Numbered from the stretch's first letter, positions 1-8,026 are shown. The stretch: 13,918 nucleotides of DNA from an uncultured Clostridia bacterium (GCA_910578235.1 CAJTPP010000032.1:11960-25877), one strand, 5' to 3'. The notes: generated from the letters alone by a model not told the origin. Numbers and translations are program-made.

Positions 1-420
1 GTCAATCATAGACTGTCGCAGCGCCTCCGTAGCGCTTACATTCGGTTCACGCATAAGAATATACGGCGTAAACGCATAGGCGAAGCTCTTTGCCACAGCT
101 ATAAACGGTCCCGCTATAGGTATAAGAAACCACAACAGTATCCATAGCTTTTTCCAGCACATACCTCCCGCCACACGCAAAAAATTTTTAAATCCTTCAA
201 ACAGCTGATCGGAATAAACCTCTTTTCCGTTGTAGCCGTCAAGATAAACAACCGCCAGTCCCGCGTTCAATACCGCGACAACAGGTATAGTTATAATCGG
301 TAAAAGCCCGGCGATCAATATAAGCGCCGACAAAAAACCGCCGAGTAAAGAAAGTCCCCAAAGACGAAACGGTTTAGCTTTAAGAATATTAAAAGCTCTT
401 GTATATATATTTCTGATCAT
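1..420 (-). CDS. DUF975 family integral membrane protein (partial, C-terminus outside window)
   Basis: The minus strand is open from an ATG at 420-418 to the window edge (140 codons), so the C-terminus is missing. The translation starts MIRNIYTRAFNILKAKPF and has hydrophobic segments at about residues 25-50 and 95-125. It ends in a motif of the form 'YAFTPYILMREP..SATEALRQS', which I recognise as typical of DUF975 membrane proteins of Clostridia and Bacilli. Their biochemical role is unknown. The gene starts 89 bases after the araD stop. The ribosome binding site is only weak (AAAGG/AAGG about 8-15 bases upstream). It is oriented like the ara genes and may be read from the same transcript, but nothing ties it to arabinose use. 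Confidence 0.72.
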   Translation of the reverse strand, partial: MIRNIYTRAFNILKAKPFRLWGLSLLGGFLSALILIAGLLPIITIPVVAVLNAGLAVVYLDGYNGKEVYSDQLFEGFKNFLRVAGGMCWKKLWILLWFLIPIAGPFIAVAKSFAYAFTPYILMREPNVSATEALRQSMID

Positions 421-509
421 AATAACCTTAACCTTTCCGCCCGCAAACAATAGTTAAAAATTCCGACGCATTATTACGGGCGATAAGGCGTGAAATAGTC
501 ATTATTAAA

Positions 510-1202
510 TTATTTACCCTGTCCGTAATACGCGTTGGCTCCGTGCTTTCTGTAATAATGTTTATCCTGAAGCTCCTGCGGCGCGGGCTTTACATTGGGA
601 TTGATAGCTTCCGTATGCACCGACATTTTTGCGACCTCCTCCAGAACAACCGCGTTATGCACAGCGTCCATACCGTCCTTCCCCCACGTGAACGGACCGT
701 GATTTTTACAGAGCACGGCAGGTACAGCCTCATAATCCTTATCCTTAAAGAAATCGGCTATCAGCACTCCCGTATTTTTTTCATAGCCGGCGTCAATCTC
801 CTCTTTTGTAAGATTTCTTACACACGGAATTTCACCGTACATATAATCGGCATGGGTTGTGCCATAACACGGAATTCCCCGTCCCGCCTGCGCCCAGCTC
901 GTCGCCCACGGCGAGTGTGTGTGCACAATACCTCCTATATTCGGAAAAGCCTTGTAAAGCTCGACATGTGTCGCCGTGTCCGATGACGGATTATATTCCC
1001 CCTCTATTTTATTTCCGTTAAGATCGACAATAACCATATCCTCCGGTTTCAGTTTATCATAATCCACACCTGACGGCTTGATTGCAAAGTAACCCGCTTT
1101 CCTGTCAATCTCGCTCACGTTTCCCCATGTAAATGTCACCAGTCCGTATCGGGGAAGCTGCATATTAGCTTCATAAACTCTTTTTTTCAGTTCTTCTAAC
1201 AT
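510..1202 (-). CDS. araD: L-ribulose-5-phosphate 4-epimerase AraD
   Basis: A cytoplasmic class II aldolase-fold, metal-dependent enzyme that interconverts L-ribulose 5-phosphate and D-xylulose 5-phosphate, the last step of bacterial L-arabinose catabolism. The 230-aa product matches E. coli AraD (231 aa) almost end to end by memory. Shared blocks include TWGNVS, IKPSGVDY, SSDTATH, GGIVHTHSPWAT, GTTHADY, NHGPF.WGK, AVHNAVVLEEVA and a C-terminal DKHYYRKHGANAYYGQ. The expected zinc ligands are H94, H96 and H168, with catalytic-type D119 and the C-terminal Tyr pair. An upstream in-frame start five codons earlier is rejected because GGGAGG (1210-1215) falls inside those codons and sits 7 bases before the ATG at 1202. 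The gene begins 18 bases after the kinase stop, so the two form an operon. Confidence 0.96.
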   Translation of the reverse strand: MLEELKKRVYEANMQLPRYGLVTFTWGNVSEIDRKAGYFAIKPSGVDYDKLKPEDMVIVDLNGNKIEGEYNPSSDTATHVELYKAFPNIGGIVHTHSPWATSWAQAGRGIPCYGTTHADYMYGEIPCVRNLTKEEIDAGYEKNTGVLIADFFKDKDYEAVPAVLCKNHGPFTWGKDGMDAVHNAVVLEEVAKMSVHTEAINPNVKPAPQELQDKHYYRKHGANAYYGQGK

Positions 1203-1220
1203 ATTATGTCCTCCCATTTC

Positions 1221-2813
1221 TTACTCCATATTTTCAACCGCCGCTTTTTCAATCGGCAATCCCTTTGCGTAACGCTCGGCAAAAGCGTTAAATCCGTCAA
1301 CGTCCCGCTTGTCAGGCTCAAGCGTGTACACATCGCCGTCCGCGAACACCTTGTTATTCAGAAAATCTGTAAGCGTTTCACCGTCTTCCTTTGTCAGCAT
1401 ATACGATGCGAGCAGCGCTATACCCCACGCTCCGCCCTCGCCGGCTGTTTCCATAAGAGATACGGGCGTATTTATTGCGGCGGCCATAAATTTCTGACCG
1501 ACATCCTTTGTCTTAAACAGCCCGCCATGACCGAACATTCTGTCAATACGCACATTTTCATCCGCAAGAATATCCATCCCCAGCTTCAGCGTGCCGAGCG
1601 CGGAATACAGATGCGTTCTCATCATATTCGCCAGATTAAATTTACTGTCGGGAGTACGCGCAAATAACGGGCGTCCCTCAGATATTTTCGTAATATTCTC
1701 ACCCGAAAAATAATTATAGGACAAAAGACCGCCGCAGTCGGCATCACCCTCAAGAGCCTTGAAATAAAGCGTATCATACAGCTTAGGCACGCTTATTTCC
1801 ACGCCTATCTCCCGCGCGAATTCACGGAATATATTTACCCAGGCGTTAATATCCGAAGTGCAGTTATTCACATGCACCATCGCCACATCATCTCCGGACG
1901 GAGTGGTTACAATATCTATCTCAGGATACGCTTTTTCGAGAGGTTTTTCTAACACAACCATGGCAAACACAGACGTGCCGGCAGAAACATTACCTGTGCG
2001 CTTTGTTATACTGTTTGTCGCGGTCATACCGGTTCCCGCGTCACCCTCGGGCGGACACATAGGAATACCGGATTTCAACTTTCCAGAAACATCAAGCAGT
2101 TTCGCGCCCTCGTCCGTAAGTGTGCCGGCGCTGTCCCCCGCCGTAAGCACCCTCGGAAGAATATCATAAATACTCCATGAATACCGCTTAACCGCGTCAA
2201 TATCCGCAAATTTACCGAGCATACCTTCATTATAATTCTTTGTAGTACTGTCAATAGGAAACATGCCGGACGCTTCTCCCACTCCAAGCACAAACTCGCC
2301 TGTCAGCTTCCAGTGCACATATCCTGCAAGCGTTGTAAGATATTTTATAGAAGATACATGCTTCTCTCCGTTTAAAACCGCCTGATACAGATGCGCTATG
2401 CTCCATCTCTCCGGTATGTTAAAACCAAACAACTCTGTTAATTCTTTTGCCGCCTGTCCCGTGATACTGTTTCTCCATGTACGGAAAGGCGCAAGCAGCT
2501 CTCCGCCTTCGTCAAAGGCCATATAACCATGCATCATAGCGCTGAACCCTATAGCGCCAACCGTTGTAATCTCGGCTCCGTATTTTTCATTTACTTCCTT
2601 TGCCAGATTGCTGTAGCAATCCCGCAATCCGCCCCATATATCGTCAAGAGTATATGTCCAAATACCGTCTGTAAGACGGTTTTCCCAGTCATGACTTCCC
2701 GAGGCTATCGGATTATTGCTGTCATCTATAAGCACAGCTTTAATACGCGTTGAGCCGAACTCAATACCAAGAACCGTTCTGCCGTTTTCAATTACGTCTT
2801 TTATACTATCCAT
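1221..2813 (-). CDS. FGGY-family carbohydrate kinase, probable L-ribulokinase
   Basis: A 530-aa protein with the two-domain actin-like sugar kinase fold. The N-terminal phosphate loop is GIEFGSTRIKAVLID (residues 16-30). A xylulokinase-like substrate region GFSAMMHGYMAFD...TWRN follows at about 107-133. The C-terminal domain shows NVSAGTSVFAMV (about 290-300), GHGGLFKTKDVGQK and an ETAGEGGAWGIALLAS adenosine-site motif near 445-475. It clearly differs from classical E. coli-type AraB, so family membership alone does not give the substrate. Immediate linkage to araD makes L-ribulose the best guess: ATP + L-ribulose to L-ribulose 5-phosphate. No isomerase (AraA) or transporter is visible in the window. 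The ATG at 2813 has GGAGGGG six bases upstream and a good promoter. An alternative is a D-xylulose or other ketopentose kinase. Confidence 0.9.
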   Translation of the reverse strand: MDSIKDVIENGRTVLGIEFGSTRIKAVLIDDSNNPIASGSHDWENRLTDGIWTYTLDDIWGGLRDCYSNLAKEVNEKYGAEITTVGAIGFSAMMHGYMAFDEGGELLAPFRTWRNSITGQAAKELTELFGFNIPERWSIAHLYQAVLNGEKHVSSIKYLTTLAGYVHWKLTGEFVLGVGEASGMFPIDSTTKNYNEGMLGKFADIDAVKRYSWSIYDILPRVLTAGDSAGTLTDEGAKLLDVSGKLKSGIPMCPPEGDAGTGMTATNSITKRTGNVSAGTSVFAMVVLEKPLEKAYPEIDIVTTPSGDDVAMVHVNNCTSDINAWVNIFREFAREIGVEISVPKLYDTLYFKALEGDADCGGLLSYNYFSGENITKISEGRPLFARTPDSKFNLANMMRTHLYSALGTLKLGMDILADENVRIDRMFGHGGLFKTKDVGQKFMAAAINTPVSLMETAGEGGAWGIALLASYMLTKEDGETLTDFLNNKVFADGDVYTLEPDKRDVDGFNAFAERYAKGLPIEKAAVENME

Positions 2814-2851
2814 AATTCCCCTCCGTATAATTAATGTTTATATTATCTTTA

Positions 2852-2879
2852 ATTATAACATTTTTGAAGAATTTAGCAA
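2852..2879 (-). promoter_or_regulatory. Predicted sigma-A promoter of the kinase-araD operon
   Basis: On the minus strand TTGCTA (2879-2874) lies 16 bases from a perfect TATAAT (2857-2852). The latter is preceded by TGT, giving an extended -10 (TGnTATAAT). The predicted start is near 2845, leaving a leader of about 30 bases before the ATG. The promoter is predicted from sequence only. Confidence 0.7.
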
Positions 2880-2888
2880 TATAAAACG

Positions 2889-2911
2889 GCAAAATTTATA
2901 ATAAATTTTGC
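2889..2911. promoter_or_regulatory. Perfect 23-bp palindrome, candidate operator
   Basis: Two 11-base arms (GCAAAATTTAT and its exact reverse complement) flank a single central base at 2900. It lies 10 bases upstream of the -35 of the kinase-araD promoter and about 80 bases upstream of the -35 of the divergent DUF815 promoter. Its length, symmetry and position suit a dimeric regulator. The regulator is not in the window and the sequence does not match an AraR site that I know. There is no adjacent T-run, so it is a poor terminator. Confidence 0.5.
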
Positions 2912-2991
2912 GCGGACTGCGGGCTAACCGAACAGAAAACCGGAAAACCGGCCCGCAAAGCGATTTTAACTGATTTCCCGCAATCTGCCGG

Positions 2992-3020
2992 TTGCATTTT
3001 CAGGAGTATTATGCTATAAT
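2992..3020 (+). promoter_or_regulatory. Predicted promoter of the DUF815 gene
   Basis: TTGCAT (2992-2997), a 17-base spacer and TATAAT (3015-3020) with TGC directly before it (extended -10). The predicted start is near 3027. This places the -10 inside the upstream in-frame codons and so excludes translation starts at 2992 or 3019 from this promoter. Confidence 0.65.
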
Positions 3021-3054
3021 GAATACATATATAGCTTTGTGGAAGGTGACTTTG

Positions 3055-4200
3055 GTGGATTTACTTATATTCAATAAAATAGAGAACGACTCCTGCATAA
3101 AAGGAGTTCTGGAAAAAAACAATGTCGCTGTGCTTCGCGGTATTATAGAGTTTTCCGAGACGGAAGGCGTTACCAGCAGCGCAATAAAGGAATACGTGGC
3201 GACGCGTCTTGCAAATGATGACAACATTCTGTCACGTCTTGCCCAGTCGGACAAGCAGATAGGAGATGACTTGTACAAGCTGGCTCTGCTTGATATTGAA
3301 CAGATTTACAAAAAACTATTTTCAATTCAGATTAAGTACTCTCCGTCCGGCAATCAAACCGGCTTTTATGACGGATATATAAACTCCATAAAGGCTATAA
3401 CAGAAGCGACATCCGCGGGAGAGCTTCTTGACCGTCTGATAAATCATTACAGGATGCTGGGAAGCGGAATACTCTCCAAATATACCGCTTTCAAATATGA
3501 CGGCGCGCTTGCCGGCGTAAGCGAGACAGACGCCATCACCTTTGGCGATCTTGTCGGCATTGAGCATCAGAAACAGACGCTTATCGAAAATACAAAAGCG
3601 TTTGTACATGGAAAAGCGGCAAATAACGTACTGCTTTTCGGCGACAGAGGCACGGGCAAATCCTCCTCGGTCAAAGCGCTTTTAAATATGTTCCGCGGCG
3701 AAGGCCTGCGCATGATTGAGATGCCGAAATACTTTATAAAGGACATTCCAAAACTTTCTAAACAGCTTGCGGACAGTCCGGGCAAGTACATAATTTTCCT
3801 TGATGACCTGACCTTTGAAAAGCATGAGTCTGAATACCGCGACTTAAAGGTGGCCATGGAGGGACAGCTTCAAGCAAATCCCGACAATGTGCTCATATAC
3901 GCGACCTCGAACAGACGGCATCTCATACGTGAGAACTGGTCTGACAGAGAGGGCGGGGACGTTCATGTGAACGATCATATGCAGGAAACGCTGTCACTTT
4001 CGGAACGCTTCGGCATAAGTCTTGTATTTTCCGCTCCGACACAGAAGGAATATCTGAATATCGTCTCCGAAATGCTGAAAAAGCACAATATGGAAATGAA
4101 CGGCGATATAGAAAAGCGGGCTATAGTCTGGCAGATGAATTACGGAGGAAGAAGCGCGCGCTGCGCGAAGCAGTTTGTAACCTCATATATTTCTAAATAA
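3055..4200 (+). CDS. DUF815 family AAA+ ATP-binding protein
   Basis: A 381-aa P-loop ATPase. The N-terminal half (about 1-160) is helical and unassigned. The ATPase half has Walker A GDRGTGKSS (about 196-204), Walker B YIIFLDDLTFE (about 245-255, acidic D250/D251), ATSNRRHLIRE at about 283-293 and a C-terminal helical lid ending GGRSARCAKQF. The 'DDLTFE' and 'SNRRHL' motifs are characteristic of DUF815, a widespread bacterial family of unknown client. I choose the GTG at 3055, because AAGGTGA (3044-3048 region) is spaced 5 bases before it and the promoter -10 lies at 3015-3020. Longer in-frame starts (TTG 2992, ATG 3019) lie at or upstream of the predicted transcription start. The secreted-protein gene follows after 22 bases, so the two are probably cotranscribed. 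Confidence 0.88.
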   Translation: MDLLIFNKIENDSCIKGVLEKNNVAVLRGIIEFSETEGVTSSAIKEYVATRLANDDNILSRLAQSDKQIGDDLYKLALLDIEQIYKKLFSIQIKYSPSGNQTGFYDGYINSIKAITEATSAGELLDRLINHYRMLGSGILSKYTAFKYDGALAGVSETDAITFGDLVGIEHQKQTLIENTKAFVHGKAANNVLLFGDRGTGKSSSVKALLNMFRGEGLRMIEMPKYFIKDIPKLSKQLADSPGKYIIFLDDLTFEKHESEYRDLKVAMEGQLQANPDNVLIYATSNRRHLIRENWSDREGGDVHVNDHMQETLSLSERFGISLVFSAPTQKEYLNIVSEMLKKHNMEMNGDIEKRAIVWQMNYGGRSARCAKQFVTSYISK

Positions 4201-4222
4201 ATTCTGGAAGGGAAGATTTTTA

Positions 4223-5368
4223 ATGAAAAAGAAGATTATATCACTTATACTTACAGCCTCGGCGGTTATGAGCGTCACAGCCTTTGCCGAGACTATTAAC
4301 GCGGTAAACAGAAATGGTCTTGAATTCTCACAGCCGTCCGAAACAAAAGCAATCCTTATGTGCTATGACAATAACGGGACGCTTGTATACAGCGGGCTTT
4401 ACAAATCAGATGACGGCAGCTTTAAGGCGAACGTTCCCGCGCAGTACGAAAACACAAAGAAAAAGCTTTACTTTGTTGACACAAAGAAGTTTATGGACAT
4501 ATCGGAAAGCGAAGCTCCTGACATGACAGCTTCACCCGCTCCTACAAATACTCCGTCAGAGACAGATAAACCGTCAGAGACAGCCGCTCCGCAGCCGACA
4601 AAGACGCCCTCGTCCTCTGCTTCAAAATATCCGTCAATCTATGAAAAAGCCGTAGACGCTATTTACGCGCCCGCGCTTGTAACAGACGTTGAAACGCGCG
4701 TAAACGGCGACAACGAGAACATATACGCGGTAAAGGTATTCCAGCACGGCAAAGAAGCCGTGATAGGTATTGAAGCGGATCTCGCAATTTCAACAGCCTC
4801 GGAGGAATACTCATATATGCGGGGACAAAACGTCGGTTCGCTCCAAAAAGGCGATGTTATCTGCCTAACCGCAAATGTTTCGGGAGATACCGTAAGGACA
4901 GTCGATTTCATTTTCAGACCGACAGATACGGACATTGTCACCGGAACGGCAGATTACGGAACAAACTTTGAGAAACTGTTTGTTTCAGACGGAAAGGTCG
5001 CGGGAAAATGGTCTTTCATGAAATACGGTGAAAAACCGTCATCAGAAAAATACAAATACGCCTTCGGTATTATAGGACAAAAAACAGGCGGCACGCTTAT
5101 GCTTATAAATAAAGAAGGCAGTGAAGACAAAGGCATAGAAGTCGACATACAGGAAGATACCATTGTGTATACCTGTGACGTCAGCGCGAAAGATTACGAG
5201 CCTGAAATAGGAGATATCGGCGATATTCAGACAACTATACCCCGCAGCGCGTTTGCCGAGACAGGCACAGCCGAATTAAACGGAGACTACAGCTACAACT
5301 ACGCGCTTGTGAGAACTGTAAACGGCACAGCGACAGACATGGTGCTTTATAATAATTACAACGACTAA
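4223..5368 (+). CDS. Secreted hypothetical protein with Pro/Thr/Ser linker
   Basis: A 381-aa protein that I do not recognise as a named family. It has a Sec signal peptide: KKK, hydrophobic core IISLILTASAVMSV, probable cleavage after AFA near residue 22. A small module at about 35-92 (KAILMCYDNNGTLVYSG... LYFVDTKKFMDIS) resembles beta-rich modules seen in other clostridial extracellular proteins, by memory only. Residues 98-135 form a disordered-looking linker rich in Pro, Thr, Ser and Glu with a PSET repeat. The C-terminal domain (about 140-381) is mixed and rich in Asp, Gly and Tyr. There is no sortase signal, lipobox or catalytic motif that I can identify. GGAAGGGAAG about 9 bases upstream supports the ATG at 4223. 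It probably shares a transcript with the DUF815 gene. Confidence 0.8.
   Translation: MKKKIISLILTASAVMSVTAFAETINAVNRNGLEFSQPSETKAILMCYDNNGTLVYSGLYKSDDGSFKANVPAQYENTKKKLYFVDTKKFMDISESEAPDMTASPAPTNTPSETDKPSETAAPQPTKTPSSSASKYPSIYEKAVDAIYAPALVTDVETRVNGDNENIYAVKVFQHGKEAVIGIEADLAISTASEEYSYMRGQNVGSLQKGDVICLTANVSGDTVRTVDFIFRPTDTDIVTGTADYGTNFEKLFVSDGKVAGKWSFMKYGEKPSSEKYKYAFGIIGQKTGGTLMLINKEGSEDKGIEVDIQEDTIVYTCDVSAKDYEPEIGDIGDIQTTIPRSAFAETGTAELNGDYSYNYALVRTVNGTATDMVLYNNYND
4553..4583 (+). repeat. 13-bp direct repeat in the linker-coding region
   Basis: CCGTCAGAGACAG occurs at 4553-4565 and exactly again at 4571-4583 (18-base period), encoding two PSET units. This looks like local expansion of a low-complexity linker. 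Confidence 0.8.
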
Positions 5369-5385
5369 ATAAATCCTTTACCGAC

Positions 5386-5433
5386 AGGAGGAATAACCGC
5401 TCCGTCCGCTTTGCGGAGGAGCGGTTCGTTATT
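5386..5433 (+). promoter_or_regulatory. Hairpin between AGGAGG and the start codon of the radical SAM gene
   Basis: AACCGCTCC (5395-5403) pairs with GGAGCGGTT (5418-5426), and TCCGC (5405-5409) pairs with GCGGA (5413-5417). The result is a 14-bp GC-rich stem with one bulged G and a TTT loop. A strong AGGAGG (5386-5391) lies just 5' of the stem and the ATG (5434) 7 bases 3' of it. Folding would bring this Shine-Dalgarno sequence to an effective spacing of about 10 bases. A second GGAGGAG lies within the 3' arm. The run after the stem (CGTTATTAT) is too poor in T for a confident terminator, although it may partly terminate the upstream operon. Confidence 0.6.
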
Positions 5434-6378
5434 ATGGAAAATAAATTCAAATATTCAAATGACAATAAACGCTATCACACATGGAACTATCATCTGCATA
5501 ATATGTTTGGACAGAAAGTGTTCAAGGTTGCCTTAAACGGCGGCTTTACCTGTCCGAATATCGACGGCAGCAAGGGAAAAGGCGGCTGTATATACTGCTC
5601 GGACGGCAGCGGAGATTTTGCGGGTAATCCGGCGCACAGTATTCTGAAACAGTTCGAAGAGATCAAGGAACGTATGCACAAAAAGTGGACCGAAGCAAAA
5701 TATATTCCGTATTTTCAGGCTCACACCAACACTTACGCTCCCGCTCCCGTACTGCGCGAACGCTTTGAGGGCGTGCTGGAGCAGGATAACGTTGTCGGCC
5801 TGAGCATAGCGACGCGCGCGGACTGCCTTGAGAATGACGTCCTGGAATATTTGTCTGAGCTTAACGAGCGCACATATCTTATTGTAGAGCTTGGCTTACA
5901 GACGATTTTTGACAGTACCGGAGAGTTTATAAACCGCTGTCACACATACGCGGATTTTCTGGAAGGCTATAACAAGCTCAAAAAGCGTGGTATAAACGTG
6001 TGCGTTCATCTCATAAACGGTCTCCCACATGAGACGACTGAAATGATGCTCCAAAGCGCGAAAGCCGTTGCGGCGCTCAATCCGCACTGCGTCAAGCTTC
6101 ATCTGCTGCATGTACTGAAAAATACCCGTCTCGCGCAGATGTACAATGACGGTCAATTTGCGCTTATGACGCTTGAAGACTACGTCCGCACCATTGTCGG
6201 ACAGCTTGAGCTGTTCAGCGAAGAAACCGTTATACAGCGGCTTACAGGCGACGGCGGGCGAGACTCTCTGATCGGTCCGAAATGGAGCCTGAAAAAGTTT
6301 GTAGTACTGAATGAAATAGACAAATTGATGGTTAAGCTGGACACATATCAGGGAGCAAAATATACCCCCGGCACATAA
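5434..6378 (+). CDS. TIGR01212/YhcC-like radical SAM protein
   Basis: A 314-aa radical SAM protein. Cys40, Cys52 and Cys55 form an extended C-x11-C-x2-C cluster site (TCPNIDG...GGCIYC) instead of the usual CxxxCxxC, as is typical of the TIGR01212/YhcC family. Other family blocks are YHTWNYHLHNMFGQKVFKV near the N-terminus, PYFQAHTNTYAP, LSIATRADCL, ELGLQTIFD...FINRCH, HLINGLPHET and HLLHVLKNTRLAQMY. The substrate is not established for the family. Binding of S-adenosylmethionine and a 4Fe-4S cluster is expected from the motif. The protein is full length. The 66-base gap from the upstream gene is filled by the hairpin feature. Downstream is a new AT-rich promoter region, so the gene may be expressed with the DUF815 pair or on its own. 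Confidence 0.92.
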   Translation: MENKFKYSNDNKRYHTWNYHLHNMFGQKVFKVALNGGFTCPNIDGSKGKGGCIYCSDGSGDFAGNPAHSILKQFEEIKERMHKKWTEAKYIPYFQAHTNTYAPAPVLRERFEGVLEQDNVVGLSIATRADCLENDVLEYLSELNERTYLIVELGLQTIFDSTGEFINRCHTYADFLEGYNKLKKRGINVCVHLINGLPHETTEMMLQSAKAVAALNPHCVKLHLLHVLKNTRLAQMYNDGQFALMTLEDYVRTIVGQLELFSEETVIQRLTGDGGRDSLIGPKWSLKKFVVLNEIDKLMVKLDTYQGAKYTPGT

Positions 6379-6388
6379 TCGAATTACT

Positions 6389-6417
6389 TTGTCAGTATAT
6401 TTAATTTATGAAATAAT
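6389..6417 (+). promoter_or_regulatory. Possible promoter of the nitrite/sulfite reductase gene
   Basis: TTGTCA (6389-6394), a 17-base spacer and AATAAT (6412-6417) lie in a very AT-rich 120-base gap. Each hexamer has one mismatch to consensus. Other -10-like sequences (TAAAAT) occur nearer the gene, so the exact start is uncertain. Confidence 0.35.
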
Positions 6418-6498
6418 GAAATTATATTTATTTTTTTTCTTTTTTATGTTAAAATATAAATATGATGTAAAATAATTATATATAAGGAGACGAAGCGA

Positions 6499-8022
6499 AT
6501 GACAGAAGAATTACAAAAGCAGATCGGCGAATTTCGTGAAAAAGCCATGCGGTTCAGCAAGGGAGAAATAAGCGTCAAAGACTACAAAAGCTTTTCGGGC
6601 AAATTCGGCAGCTATGCTCAGCGCGGAGCGCAGTCCGCAATGCTACGCTTACGCATGGCGGGTGGACGCATATCCAAGGAACATCTGAAAGCCATAATTG
6701 ATATGTGCGGCAAATTCGGCATAGAGCGTCTGCACTGCACGACATGCCAGACAATACAGCTTCATAATATTCCCTTTGAGGTTCTTGCGGATCTCATGAC
6801 CGATGCTGTTGAAAACGGCTTCTACACTCTCGGCGGCGGCGGTGATTTCCCGAGAAATGTCATGGTGTCACCACTTTCAGGCATTGAGAAAGAAGAAAAT
6901 TTTGACGTGCTCCCTTACGCTGAAAAAGCAGCCGAATATCTCATTACACAAATTGACGCGGTAAAAATGCCGAGAAAACTGAAAGTATGCTTCTCTAATT
7001 CACCTGTCAACAATGTGCATGCAACATTCCGAGACTTAGGTTTCGTTTCCCGTACTGACGGTAAATTCGATGTTTACTGCGCGGGCGGCATGGGACTTAA
7101 CCCCAAAATGGGAGTAAAGGTATCGGAAGGCGCGGACGGTTCCAAGACTCTTTACTATATAAAAGCTATGATTGCGCTTTTCTGTGAATACGGCAACTAC
7201 GAGAACCGTTCCAGAGCGCGTACAAGATATTTGCAGGATACGCTTGGAGACACACTCACCGAAAAATACAATGAATTTCTACAAAAAGCTCTTTCGGAGG
7301 GAGGACTTGACATAGAAGTCCAAGCGGAAGAAATTACAAAACAGGGAGTTACGGTAAAATTCAATTCAAGACGGATTATTGAACAGAAACAGAACGGCTT
7401 ATACGCGGTCAAATTCCATCCCATCGGAGGTAATATAACACCTCATACGCTAAAGAATATTTATGAGACAATAAAAGATATGAAATCTGTTTCCCTGCGC
7501 GTCTCTCCTGACGAGACAATATATATTATCAACTGTAACGGCGAGGAAGCTGAAAAAGTTCTGACAGTCACGGCAGGCGGCGCTGAAACGGACATTGAGG
7601 AGTCCGTATCATGTATCGGAGCCTCCATATGCCAGCAGGGTCTCAGAGACTCCCAGGCGCTTTTACAGACCATTCTTGACGCCGTAAAGCCGCACAGCTT
7701 CGCTCCCGACGCACTGCCTGTAATGCATATAAGCGGCTGTATGTCGTCATGCGGAACACACCAGATCGGATCAATCGGATTACACGGCAAGGTGAAAATG
7801 ATAGACAAAAAGCCTGTGCCCGGTTTTACCATTAATATAAATGGCTGTGACAGACAGGGACACGAACATTTTGGAAAAGAAATAGGCGTAATAGCCGCCG
7901 ATGATATTCCCGAATTCATTGTGGAGCTTGGAAAAGCGGTCACAGCTTCGGGCATAAGCTATAAACAATACGCGTCTGAAAAATCGGACGAGCTGATATC
8001 TATAATCAATAAATATATATAA
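6499..8022 (+). CDS. Siroheme/4Fe-4S nitrite/sulfite reductase (NirA-like)
   Basis: A 507-aa protein with the duplicated ferrite-like and 4Fe-4S/siroheme domain layout of ferredoxin-type nitrite and sulfite reductases. The cofactor cysteines are intact: C372 and C378 (CIGASIC, C-x5-C) and C414 and C418 (CMSSC, C-x3-C). Anion/siroheme-binding arginines are plausible in RLRMAGG (about 50-56) and GGGGDFPRNV (about 113-122). The reaction would be six-electron reduction of nitrite to ammonium or sulfite to sulfide, and the sequence alone does not decide which. No flavoprotein, ferredoxin, siroheme-synthesis or nitrate gene is nearby, so electrons probably come from a ferredoxin encoded elsewhere. 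The ATG at 6499 has AAGGAG 9 bases upstream. The gene appears monocistronic: its own promoter region and a strong terminator flank it. Confidence 0.9.
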   Translation: MTEELQKQIGEFREKAMRFSKGEISVKDYKSFSGKFGSYAQRGAQSAMLRLRMAGGRISKEHLKAIIDMCGKFGIERLHCTTCQTIQLHNIPFEVLADLMTDAVENGFYTLGGGGDFPRNVMVSPLSGIEKEENFDVLPYAEKAAEYLITQIDAVKMPRKLKVCFSNSPVNNVHATFRDLGFVSRTDGKFDVYCAGGMGLNPKMGVKVSEGADGSKTLYYIKAMIALFCEYGNYENRSRARTRYLQDTLGDTLTEKYNEFLQKALSEGGLDIEVQAEEITKQGVTVKFNSRRIIEQKQNGLYAVKFHPIGGNITPHTLKNIYETIKDMKSVSLRVSPDETIYIINCNGEEAEKVLTVTAGGAETDIEESVSCIGASICQQGLRDSQALLQTILDAVKPHSFAPDALPVMHISGCMSSCGTHQIGSIGLHGKVKMIDKKPVPGFTININGCDRQGHEHFGKEIGVIAADDIPEFIVELGKAVTASGISYKQYASEKSDELISIINKYI

Positions 8023-8026
8023 ACGC

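Noticed and set aside
543..986. 147-codon plus-strand ORF
   Set aside because: Antisense of araD, whose identity is certain.
1203..1217. Five-codon N-terminal extension of AraD
   Set aside because: The extension consists of the ribosome binding site (GGGAGG) itself, and E. coli AraD starts at the equivalent of the inner ATG.
2918..2957. TGCGGGC/GCCCGCA inverted repeat with inner CCGG-AAAA-CCGG
   Set aside because: Considered as a terminator, but there is no T-run in either direction and both flanking genes are divergent, so none is needed. It may be a minor structural element.
2992..3054. N-terminal extension of the DUF815 protein (starts at TTG 2992 or ATG 3019)
   Set aside because: It overlaps a good extended -10 promoter. 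The GTG at 3055 has a well-spaced SD.
7461..7955. 164-codon minus-strand ORF
   Set aside because: Antisense shadow of the nitrite/sulfite reductase C-terminal half, with no family signature.
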